NCBI GenBank assembly: GCA_946699065.1
Contig: CAMPDV010002428.1
Location: forward strand, 1-64,000
From: Loxodes magnus
Taxonomy: Eukaryota > Ciliophora > Karyorelictea > Loxodida > Loxodidae
Direction: 5' to 3'
Length of the DNA: 64,000 nucleotides
Part shown: one piece after another, positions 46,798-58,700 of the stretch
Position numbering within the stretch: position 1 is the first letter of the stretch
How the letters are laid out: the number at the start of each line of letters is the position of its first letter
Program-made: the position numbers and the translations under genes
The notes under the pieces: model-generated
What the model was told of the DNA's origin: nothing
Database searches by the model: none
What the model saw: only the letters and a program-made list of their open reading frames with translations

Positions 46798-49700
46798 GAT
46801 AGAATATCAGTTCTAAGTAGTATGCTTTGAGAAGTATTAAGTATTTAGAAAAGTGAAGAAGTAGAGTAAGAAATGAAGATTGAATATCAGTTTTAAGTAG
46901 TATGCTTTGAAAGTATTAAGAAAAGTGAAGAAGTAGAGTAAGAAAAGAAGATAGAATATCAGTTTTAAGTAGTATGCTTTGAGAAGTATTAAGTATTTAG
47001 AAAAGTGAAGAAGTAAAGTAAGAAAAGAAGATAGAATATCAGTTTTAAGTAGTATGCTTTGAGAAGTATTAAGTATTTAGAAAATGAAGAAGTAAAGTAA
47101 GAAAAGAAGATAGAATATCAGTTCTAAGTAGTATGCTTTGAGAAGTATTAAGTATTTAGAAAAGTGAAGAAGTAAAGTAAGAAAAGAAGATAGAATTTCA
47201 GTTCTAAGTAGTATGCTTTGAGAAGTATTAAGTATTTAGAAAAGTGAAGAAGTAGAGTAAGAAATGAAGATTGAATATCAGTTTTAAGTAGTATGCTTTG
47301 AGAAGTATTAAGAAAAGTGAAGAAGTAAAGTAAGAAAAGAAGATAGAATTTCAGTTTTAAGTAGTATGCTTTGAGAAGTATTAAGAAAAGTGAAGAAGTA
47401 AAGTAAGAAAAGAAGATAGAATTTCAGTTTTAAGTAGTATGCTTTGAAAGTATTAAGAAAAGTGAAGAAGTAGAGTAAGAAAAGAAGATAGAATATCAGT
47501 TTTAAGTAGTATGCTTTGAGAAGTATTAAGTATTTAGAAAAGTGAAGAAGTAAAGTAAGAAAAGAAGATAGAATTTCAGTTTTAAGTAGTATGCTTTGAT
47601 AAGTATTAAGAAAAGTGAAGAAGTAGAGTAAGAAAAGAAGATAGAATTTCAGTTTTAAGTAGTATGCTTTGAGAAGTATTCAGAAAAGTGAAGAAGTAAA
47701 GTAAGAAAAGAAGATAGAATTTCAGTTTTAAGTAGTATGCTTTGAGAAGTATTAAGAAAAGAAGAAGTAAAGTAAGAAAGGAAGATAGAATATCAGTTCT
47801 AAGTAGTATGCTTTGAGAAGTATTAAGTATTTAGAAAAGTGAAGAAGTAAAGTAAGAAAAGAAGATAGAATATCAGTTCTAAGTAGTATGCTTTGAGAAG
47901 TATTAAGTATTTAGAAAAGTGAAGAAGTAGAGTAAGAAATGAAGATTGAATATCAGTTTTAAGTAGTATGCTTTGAGAAGTATTAAGAAAAGTGAAGAAG
48001 TAAAGTAAGAAAAGAAGATAGAATTTCAGTTTTAAGTAGTATGCTTTGAGAAGTATTAAGAAAAGTGAAGAAGTAAAGTAAGAAAAGAAGATAGAATTTC
48101 AGTTTTAAGTAGTATGCTTTGGGAAGTATTTAAAAAGTGAAGAAGTAAAGTAAGAAAAGAAGATTGAATATCAGTTTTAAGTAGTATGCTTTGAGAAGTA
48201 TTAAGTATTTAGAAAAGTGAAGAAGTAAAGTAAGAAAAGAAGATAGAATATCAGTTTTAAGTAGTATGCTTTGAGAAGTATTAAGTATTTAGAAAAGTGA
48301 AAAAGTAAAGTAAGAAAAGAAGATAGAATATCAGTTCTAAGTAGTATGCTTTGAGAAGTATTAAGTATTTAGAAAAGTGAAGAAGTAGAGTAAGAAATGA
48401 AGATTGAATATCAGTTTTAAGTAGTATGCTTTGAGAAGTATTAAGAAAAGTGAAGAAGTAAAGTAAGAAAAGAAGATAGAATTTCAGTTTTAAGTAGTAT
48501 GCTTTGATAAGTATTAAGAAAAGTGAAGAAGTAGAGTAAGAAAAGAAGATAGAATTTCAGTTTTAAGTAGTATGCTTTGAGAAGTATTCAGAAAAGTGAA
48601 GAAGTAAAGTAAGAAAAGAAGATAGAATTTCAGTTTTAAGTAGTATGCTTTGAGAAGTATTAAGAAAAGAAGAAGTAAAGTAAGAAAGGAAGATAGAATA
48701 TCAGTTCTAAGTAGTATGCTTTGAGAAGTATTAAGTATTTAGAAAAGTGAAGAAGTAAAGTAAGAAAAGAAGATAGAATATCAGTTTTAAGTAGTATGCT
48801 TTGAGAAGTATTAAGTATTTAGAAAAGTGAAGAAGTAGAGTAAGAAATGAAGATTGAATATCAGTTTTAAGTAGTATGCTTTGAGAAGTATTAAGAAAAG
48901 TGAAGAAGTAAAGTAAGAAAAGAAGATAGAATTTCAGTTTTAAGTAGTATGCTTTGAGAAGTATTAAGAAAAGTGAAGAAGTAAAGTAAGAAAAGAAGAT
49001 AGAATTTCAGTTTTAAGTAGTATGCTTTGGGAAGTATTTAAAAAGTGAAGAAGTAAAGTAAGAAAAGAAGATTGAATATCAGTTTTAAGTAGTATGCTTT
49101 GAGAAGTATTAAGTATTTAGAAAAGTGAAGAAGTAAAGTAAGAAAAGAAGATAGAATATCAGTTTTAAGTAGTATGCTTTGAGAAGTATTAAGTATTTAG
49201 AAAAGTGAAAAAGTAAAGTAAGAAAAGAAGATAGAATATCAGTTCTAAGTAGTATGCTTTGAGAAGTATTAAGTATTTAGAAAAGTGAAGAAGTAGAGTA
49301 AGAAATGAAGATTGAATATCAGTTTTAAGTAGTATGCTTTGAGAAGTATTAAGAAAAGTGAAGAAGTAAAGTAAGAAAAGAAGATAGAATTTCAGTTTTA
49401 AATAGTATGCTTTGAGAAGTATTAAGAAAAGTGAAGAAGTAGAGTAAGAAAAGAAGATTGAATTTCAGTTTTAAGTAGTATGCTTTGAGAAGTATTTAGA
49501 AAAGTGAAGAAGTAAAGTAAGAAAAGAAGATAGAATATCAGTTTTAAGTAGTATGCTTTGAGAAGTATTAAGTATTTAAAAAGTGAAAAAGTAAAGTAAG
49601 AAAAGAAGATAGAATTTCAGTTTTAAGTAGTATGCTTTGAGAAGTATTAAGAAAAGTGAAGAAGTAAAGTAAGAAAAGAAGATAGAATTTCAGTTTTAAG

Positions 49701-52700
49701 TAGTATGCTTTGAGAAGTATTAAGAAAAGTGAAGAAGTAAAGTAAGAAAAGAAGATAGAATTTCAGTTTTAAGTAGTATGCTTTGAGAAGTATTAAGAAA
49801 AGAAGAAGTAAAGTAAGAAAAGAAGATAGAATATCAGTTTTAAGTAGTATGCTTTGAGAAGTATTTAAAAAGTGAAGAAGTAGAGTAAGAAAAGAAGATT
49901 GAATATCAGTTTTAAGTAGTATGCTTTGAGAAGTATTAAGAAAAGTGAAGAAGTAAAGTAAGAAAAGAAGATAGAATTTCAGTTTTAAGTAGTATGCTTT
50001 GAGAAGTATTAAGAAAAGTGAAGAAGTAAATTAAGAAAAAAGATAGAATATCAGTTTTAAGTAGTATGCTTTGAGAAGTATTAAGAAAAGTGAAGAAGTA
50101 AAGTAAGAAAAGAAGATAGAATATCAGTTTTAAGTAGTATGCTTTGAGAAGTATTAAGAAAAGTGAAGAAGTAGAGTAAGAAAAGAAGATAGAATTTCAG
50201 TTTTAAGTAGTATGCTTTGAGAAGTATTAAGAAAAGTGAAGAAGTAAAGTAAGAAAAGAAGATAGAATATCAGTTTTAAGTAGTATGCTTTGAGAAGTAT
50301 TAAGAAAAGTGAAGAAGTAAATTAAGAAAAGAAGATTGAATATCAGTTTTAAGTAGTATGCTTTGAGAAGTATTAAGAAAAGTGAAGAAGTAGAGTAAGA
50401 AAAGAAGATTGAATTTCAGTTTTAAGTAGTATGCTTTGAGAAGTATTAAGAAAAGTGAAGAAGTAAAGTAAGAAAAGAAGATAGAATATCAGTTTTAAGT
50501 AGTATGCTTTGAGAAGTATTAAGAAAAGTGAAGAAGTAGAGTAAGAAAAGAAGATAGAATTTCAGTTTTAAGTAGTATGCTTTGAGAAGTATTAAGAAAA
50601 GTGAAGAAGTAAAGTAAGAAAAGAAGATTGAATATCAGTTTTAAGTAGTATGCTTTGATAAGTATTAAGAAAAGTGAAGAAGTAAAGTAAGAAAAGAAGA
50701 TAGAATTTCAGTTTTAAGTAGTATGCTTTGAGAAGTATTTAAAAAGTGAAGAAGTAGAGTAAGAAAAAAGATAGAATTTCAGTTTTAAGTAGTATGCTTT
50801 GAGAAGTATTAAGAAAAGTGAAGAAGTAAAGTAAGAAAAGAAGATAGAATTTCAGTTTTAAGTAGTATGCTTTGAGAAGTATTAAGAAAAGTGAAGAAGT
50901 AAAGTAAGAAAAGAAGATAGAATTTCAGTTTTAAGTAGTATGCTTTGAGAAGTATTTAAAAAGTGAAGAAGTAAAGTAAGAAAAGAAGATAGAATTTCAG
51001 TTTTAAGTAGTATGCTTTGAGAAGTATTTAAAAAGTGAAGAAGTAAATTAAGAAAAGAAGATTGAATATCAGTTTTAAGTAGTATGCTTTGAGAAGTATT
51101 TAAAAAGTAAAGAAGTAAAGTAAGAAAAGAAGATAGAATATCAGTTTTAAGTAGTATGCTTTGAGAAGTATTAAGAAAAGTGAAGAAGTAGAGTAAGAAA
51201 AGAAGATAGAATTTCAGTTTTAAGTAGTATGCTTTGAGAAGTATTAAGAAAAGTGAAGAAGTAAAGTAAGAAAAGAAGATAGAATATCAGTTTTAAGTAG
51301 TATGCTTTGAGAAGTATTAAGAAAAGTGAAGAAGTAGAGTAAGAAAAGAAGATAGAATTTCAGTTTTAAGTAGTATGCTTTGAGAAGTATTAAGAAAAGT
51401 GAAGAAGTAAATTAAGAAAAGAAGATTGAATATCAGTTTTAAGTAGTATGCTTTGAGAAGTATTAAGAAAAGTGAAGAAGTAGAGTAAGAAAAGAAGATA
51501 GAATTTCAGTTTTAAGTAGTATGCTTTGAGATGTATCAAGAATTTAGAAAAGTGAAGAAGTAAAGTAAGAAAAGAAGATTGAATTTCAGTTTTAAGTAGT
51601 ATGCTTTGAGAAGTATTAAGAAAAGTGAAGAAGTAAAGTAAGAAAAGAAGATTGAATTTCAGTTTTAAGTAGTATGCTTTGAGAAGTATTAAGAAAAGTG
51701 AAGAAGTAGAGTAAGAAAAGAAGATTGAATTTCAGTTTTAAGTAGTATGCTTTGAGAAGTATTTAAAAAGTGAAGAAGTAAAGTAAGAAAAGAAGATTGA
51801 ATTTCAGTTTTAAGTAGTATGCTTTGAGAAGTATTAAGAAAAGTGAAGAAGTAAAGTAAGAAAAGAAGATAGAATTTCAGTTTTAAGTAGTATGCTTTGA
51901 GAAGTATTAAGAAAAGTGAAGAAGTAGAGTAAGAAAAAAGATAGAATTTCAGTTTTAAGTAGTATGCTTTGAGAAGTATTTAAAAAGTGAAGAAGTAGAG
52001 TAAGAAAAGAAGATAGAATTTCAGTTTTAAGTAGTATGCTTTGAGAAGTATTAAGAAAAGTGAAGAAGTAAAGTAAGAAAAGAAGATAGAATTTCAGTTT
52101 TAAGTAGTATGCTTTGAGAAGTATTTAAAAAGTGAAGAAGTAAAGTAAGAAAAGAAGATTGAATTTCAGTTTTAAGTAGTATGCTTTGAGAAGTATTAAG
52201 AAAAGTGAAGAAGTAAAGTAAGAAAAGAAGATAGAATTTCAGTTTTAAGTAGTATGCTTTGAGAAGTATTAAGAAAAGTGAAGAAGTAGAGTAAGAAAAA
52301 AGATAGAATTTCAGTTTTAAGTAGTATGCTTTGAGAAGTATTAAGAAAAGTGAAGAAGTAGAGTAAGAAAAGAAGATTGAATTTCAGTTTTAAGTAGTAT
52401 GCTTTGAGAAGTATTAAGAAAAGTGAAGAAGTAAAGTAAGAAAAGAAGATTGAATTTCAGTTTTAAGTAGTATGCTTTGAGAAGTATTAAGAAAAGTGAA
52501 GAAGTAAAGTAAGAAAAGAAGATAGAATTTCAGTTTTAAGTAGTATGCTTTGAGAAGTATTAAGAAAAGTGAAGAAGTAAATTAAGAAAAGAAGATTGAA
52601 TATCAGTTTTAAGTAGTATGCTTTGAGAAGTATTTAAAAAGTGAAGAAGTAAAGTAAGAAAAGAAGATTGAATATCAGTTTTAAGTAGTATGCTTTGAAA

Positions 52701-55700
52701 GTATTAAGAAAAGTGAAGAAGTAGAGTAAGAAAAGAAGATAGAATATCAGTTTTAAGTAGTATGCTTTGAGATGTATTAAGAAAAGTGAAGAAGTAAATT
52801 AAGAAAAGAAGATTGAATATCAGTTTTAAGTAGTATGCTTTGAGAAGTATTTAAAAAGTGAAGAAGTAAAGTAAGAAAAGAAGATTGAATATCAGTTTTA
52901 AGTAGTATGCTTTGAAAGTATTAAGAAAAGTGAAGAAGTAGAGTAAGAAAAGAAGATTGAATATCAGTTTTAAGTAGTATGCTTTGAGAAGTATTAAGAA
53001 AAGTGAAGAAGTAGAGTAAGAAAAGAAGATTGAATTTCAGTTTTAAGTAGTATGCTTTGAGAAGTATTTAAAAAGTGAAGAAGTAAAGTAAGAAAAGAAG
53101 ATTGAATTTCAGTTTTAAGTAGTATGCTTTGAGAAGTATTAAGAAAAGTGAAGAAGTAAATTAAGAAAAAAGATAGAATTTCAGTTTTAAGTAGTATGCT
53201 TTGAGAAGTATTAAGAAAAGTGAAGAAGTAAAGTAAGAAAAGAAGATAGAATTTCAGTTTTAAGTAGTATGCTTTGAGAAGTATTAAGAAAAGTGAAGAA
53301 GTAAAGTAAGAAAAGAAGATAGAATTTCAGTTTTAAGTAGTATGCTTTGAGAAGTATTAAGAAAAGTGAAGAAGTAGAGTAAGAAAAGAAGATTGAATTT
53401 CAGTTTTAAGTAGTATGCTTTGAGAAGTATTTAAAAAGTGAAGAAGTAAAGTAAGAAAAGAAGATTGAATTTCAGTTTTAAGTAGTATGCTTTGAGAAGT
53501 ATTAAGAAAAGTGAAGAAGTAAAGTAAGAAAAGAAGATAGAATTTCAGTTTTAAGTAGTATGCTTTGAGAAGTATTTAAAAAGTGAAGAAGTAGAGTAAG
53601 AAAAAAGATAGAATTTCAGTTTTAAGTAGTATGCTTTGAGAAGTATTTAAAAAGTGAAGAAGTAGAGTAAGAAAAAAGATAGAATTTCAGTTTTAAGTAG
53701 TATGCTTTGAGAAGTATTAAGAAAAGTGAAGAAGTAAAGTAAGAAAAGAAGATAGAATTTCAGTTTTAAGTAGTATGCTTTGAGAAGTATTTAAAAAGTG
53801 AAGAAGTAAAGTAAGAAAAGAAGATTGAATATCAGTTTTAAGTAGTATGCTTTGAGAAGTATTAAGAAAAGTGAAGAAGTAGAGTAAGAAAAGAAGATTG
53901 AATTTCAGTTTTAAGTAGTATGCTTTGAGAAGTATTTAAAAAGTGAAGAAGTAAAGTAAGAAAAGAAGATTGAATTTCAGTTTTAAGTAGTATGCTTTGA
54001 GAAGTATTAAGAAAAGTGAAGAAGTAAAGTAAGAAAAGAAGATAGAATTTCAGTTTTAAGTAGTATGCTTTGAGAAGTATTAAGAAAAGTGAAGAAGTAA
54101 AGTAAGAAAAGAAGATAGAATTTCAGTTTTAAGTAGTATGCTTTGAGAAGTATTTAAAAAGTGAAGAAGTAAAGTAAGAAAAGAAGATAGAATATCAGTT
54201 TTAAGTAGTATGCTTTGAAAGTATTAAGAAAAGTGAAGAAGTAGAGTAAGAAAAGAAGATTGAATTTCAGTTTTAAGTAGTATGCTTTGAGAAGTATTAA
54301 GAAAAGTGAAGAAGTAGAGTAAGAAAAGAAGATAGAATATCAGTTTTAAGTAGTATGCTTTGAGATGTATTAAGAAAAGTGAAGAAGTAAAGTAAGAAAA
54401 GAAGATAGAATATCAGTTTTAAGTAGTATGCTTTGAGAAGTATTAAGAAAAGTGAAGAAGTAAATTAAGAAAAAAGATAGAATATCAGTTTTAAGTAGTA
54501 TGCTTTGAGAAGTATTAAGTATTTAGAAAAGTGAAAAAGTAAAGTAAGAAAAGAAGATAGAATTTCAGTTTTAAGTAGTATGCTTTGAGAAGTATTAAGA
54601 AAAGTGAAGAAGTAGAGTAAGAAAAGAAGATAGAATTTCAGTTTTAAGTAGTATGCTTTGAGAAGTATTAAGAAAAGTGAAGAAGTAAAGTAAGAAAAGA
54701 AGATAGAATATCAGTTTTAAGTAGTATGCTTTGAGAAGTATTAAGAAAAGTGAAGAAGTAAATTAAGAAAAGAAGATAGAATTTCAGTTTTAAGTAGTAT
54801 GCTTTGAGAAGTATTTAAAAAGTGAAGAAGTAAAGTAAGAAAAGAAGATTGAATATCAGTTTTAAGTAGTATGCTTTGAGAAGTATTAAGAAAAGTGAAG
54901 AAGTAGAGTAAGAAAAGAAGATTGAATTTCAGTTTTAAGTAGTATGCTTTGAGAAGTATTTAAAAAGTGAAGAAGTAGAGTAAGAAAAGAAGATAGAATT
55001 TCAGTTTTAAGTAGTATGCTTTGAGAAGTATTTAAAAAGTGAAGAAGTAAAGTAAGAAAAGAAGATTGAATATCAGTTTTAAGTAGTATGCTTTGATAAG
55101 TATTAAGAAAAGTGAAGAAGTAAAGTAAGAAAAGAAGATAGAATTTCAGTTTTAAGTAGTATGCTTTGAGAAGTATTTAAAAAGTGAAGAAGTAGAGTAA
55201 GAAAAAAGATAGAATTTCAGTTTTAAGTAGTATGCTTTGAGAAGTATTAAGAAAAGTGAAGAAGTAAAGTAAGAAAAGAAGATAGAATTTCAGTTTTAAG
55301 TAGTATGCTTTGAGAAGTATTAAGAAAAGTGAAGAAGTAAAGTAAGAAAAGAAGATAGAATTTCAGTTTTAAGTAGTATGCTTTGAGAAGTATTAAGAAA
55401 AGTGAAGAAGTAAAGTAAGAAAAGAAGATAGAATTTCAGTTTTAAGTAGTATGCTTTGAGAAGTATTAAGAAAAGTGAAGAAGTAAAGTAAGAAAAGAAG
55501 ATAGAATTTCAGTTTTAAGTAGTATGCTTTGATAAGTATTAAGAAAAGTGAAGAAGTAAAGTAAGAAAAGAAGATAGAATTTCAGTTTTAAGTAGTATGC
55601 TTTGAGAAGTATTTAAAAAGTGAAGAAGTAAAGTAAGAAAAGAAGATTGAATATCAGTTTTAAGTAGTATGCTTTGAAAGTTTTAAGAAAAGTGAAGAAG

Positions 55701-58700
55701 TAGAGTAAGAAAAGAAGATTGAATATCAGTTTTAAGTAGTATGCTTTGAGAAGTATTAAGAAAAGTGAAGAAGTAGAGTAAGAAAAGAAGATTGAATTTC
55801 AGTTTTAAGTAGTATGCTTTGAGAAGTATTTAAAAAGTGAAGAAGTAAAGTAAGAAAAGAAGATTGAATTTCAGTTTTAAGTAGTATGCTTTGAGAAGTA
55901 TTAAGAAAAGTGAAGAAGTAAAGTAAGAAAAGAAGATAGAATTTCAGTTTTAAGTAGTATGCTTTGAGAAGTATTAAGAAAAGTGAAGAAGTAAAGTAAG
56001 AAAAGAAGATAGAATTTCAGTTTTAAGTAGTATGCTTTGAGAAGTATTTAAAAAGTGAAGAAGTAAAGTAAGAAAAGAAGATAGAATTTCAGTTTTAAGT
56101 AGTATGCTTTGAGAAGTATTAAGAAAAGTGAAGAAGTAAATTAAGAAAAGAAGATTGAATATCAGTTTTAAGTAGTATGCTTTGAGAAGTATTTAAAAAG
56201 TGAAGAAGTAAAGTAAGAAAAGAAGATTGAATATCAGTTTTAAGTAGTATGCTTTGAGAAGTATTAAGAAAAGTGAAGAAGTAGAGTAAGAAAAGAAGAT
56301 TGAATTTCAGTTTTAAGTAGTATGCTTTGAGAAGTATTTAAAAAGTGAAGAAGTAAAGTAAGAAAAGAAGATTGAATTTCAGTTTTAAGTAGTATGCTTT
56401 GAGAAGTATTAAGAAAAGTGAAGAAGTAAAGTAAGAAAAGAAGATAGAATTTCAGTTTTAAGTAGTATGCTTTGAGAAGTATTAAGAAAAGTGAAGAAGT
56501 AAAGTAAGAAAAGAAGATAGAATTTCAGTTTTAAGTAGTATGCTTTGAGAAGTATTAAGAAAAGTGAAGAAGTAAAGTAAGAAAAGAAGATAGAATTTCA
56601 GTTTTAAGTAGTATGCTTTGAGAAGTATTAAGAAAAGTGAAGAAGTAAATTAAGAAAAGAAGATTGAATATCAGTTTTAAGTAGTATGCTTTGAGAAGTA
56701 TTTAAAAAGTGAAGAAGTAAATTAAGAAAAGAAGATTGAATATCAGTTTTAAGTAGTATGCTTTGAGAAGTATTTAAAAAGTGAAGAAGTAAAGTAAGAA
56801 AAGAAGATTGAATATCAGTTTTAAGTAGTATGCTTTGAGAAGTATTAAGAAAAGTGAAGAAGTAGAGTAAGAAAAGAAGATTGAATTTCAGTTTTAAGTA
56901 GTATGCTTTGAGAAGTATTAAGAAAAGTGAAGAAGTAGAGTAAGAAAAGAAGATTGAATTTCAGTTTTAAGTAGTATGCTTTGAGAAGTATTAAGAAAAG
57001 TGAAGAAGTAAAGTAAGAAAAGAAGATTAGAATTTCAGTTTTAAGTAGTATGCTTTGAGAAGTATTAAGAAAAGTGAAGAAGTAAAGTAAGAAAAGAAGA
57101 TAGAATTTCAGTTTTAAGTAGTATGCTTTGAGAAGTATTAAGAAAAGTGAAGAAGTAAAGTAAGAAAAGAAGATAGAATTTCAGTTTTAAGTAGTATGCT
57201 TTGAGAAGTATTTAAAAAGTGAAGAAGTAGAGTAAGAAAAGAAGATAGAATTTCAGTTTTAAGTAGTATGCTTTGAGAAGTATTAAGAAAAGTAAAGTAA
57301 GAAAAGAAGATTGAATTTCAGTTTTAAGTAGTATGCTTTAAGAAAAGAAGAGATTTCAGTATTATGCTTTGAGATGTATCAAGTAGAAAAGTGAAAAAGT
57401 AAAGTAAGAAAAGAAGATAGAATTTCAGTTTTAAGTAGTATGCTTTGAGAAGTATTTAAAAAGTGAAGAAAAAGTAAGAAAAGAAGATTGAATTTCAGTT
57501 TTAAGTAGTATGCTTTGAGAAGTATTAAACAAAGTGAAGAAGTAAATTAAGAAAAGAAGATTGAATATCAGTTTTAAGTAGTATGCTTTGAGAAGTATTT
57601 AAAAAGTGAAGAAGTAAAGTAAGAAAAGAAAATTGAATATCAGTTTTAAGTAGTATGCTTTGAGAAGTATTAAGTATTTAGAAAAGTGAAGAAGTAAAGT
57701 AAGAAAAGAAGATTGAATTTCAGTTTTAAGTAGTATGCTTTGAGAAGTATTTAAAAAGTGAAGAAGTAAAGTAAGAAAAGAAGATTGAATTTCAGTTTTA
57801 AGTAGTATGCTTTGAGAAGTATTAAGAAAAGTGAAGAAGTAAAGTAAGAAAAGAAGATAGAATTTCAGTTTTAAGTAGTATGCTTTGAGAAGTATTAAGA
57901 AAAGCGAAGAAGTAGAGTAAGAAAAGAAGATTGAATTTCAGTTTTAAGTAATATGCTTTGAGAAGTATTAAGAAAAGTGAAGAAGTAAAGTAAGAAAAGA
58001 AGATAGAATTTCAGTTTTAAGTAGTATGCTTTGAGAAGTATTAAGAAAAGTGAAGAAGTAAATTAAGAAAAGAAGATTGAATATCAGTTTTAAGTAGTAT
58101 GCTTTGAGAAGTATTTAAAAAGTGAAGAAGTAAAGTAAGAAAAGAAGATTGAATATCAGTTTTAAGTAGTATGCTTTGAGAAGTATTAAGTATTTAGAAA
58201 AGTGAAGAAGTAAAGTAAGAAAAGAAGATTGAATTTCAGTTTTAAGTAGTATGCTTTGAGAAGTATTAAGAAAAGTGAATAAGTAAAGTAAGAAAAGAAG
58301 ATAGAATATCAGTTTTAAGTAGTATGCTTTGAGAAGTATTAAGAAAAGTGAAGAAGTAAAGTAAGAAAAGAAGATAGAATTTCAGTTTTAAGTAGTATGC
58401 TTTGAGAAGTATTAAGAAAAGTGAAGAAGTAAATTAAGAAAAGAAGATTGAATATCAGTTTTAAGTAGTATGCTTTGAGAAGTATTTAAAAAGTGAAGAA
58501 GTAAAGTAAGAAAAGAAGATAGAATTTCAGTTTTAAGTAGTATGCTTTGAGAAGTATTAAGAAAAGTGAAGAAGTAAAGTAAGAAAAGAAGATAGAATTT
58601 CAGTTTTAAGTAGTATGCTTTGAGAAGTATTAAGAAAAGTGAAGAAGTAAAGTAAGAAAAGAAGATTGAATTTCAGTTTTAAGTAGTATGCTTTGAGAAG

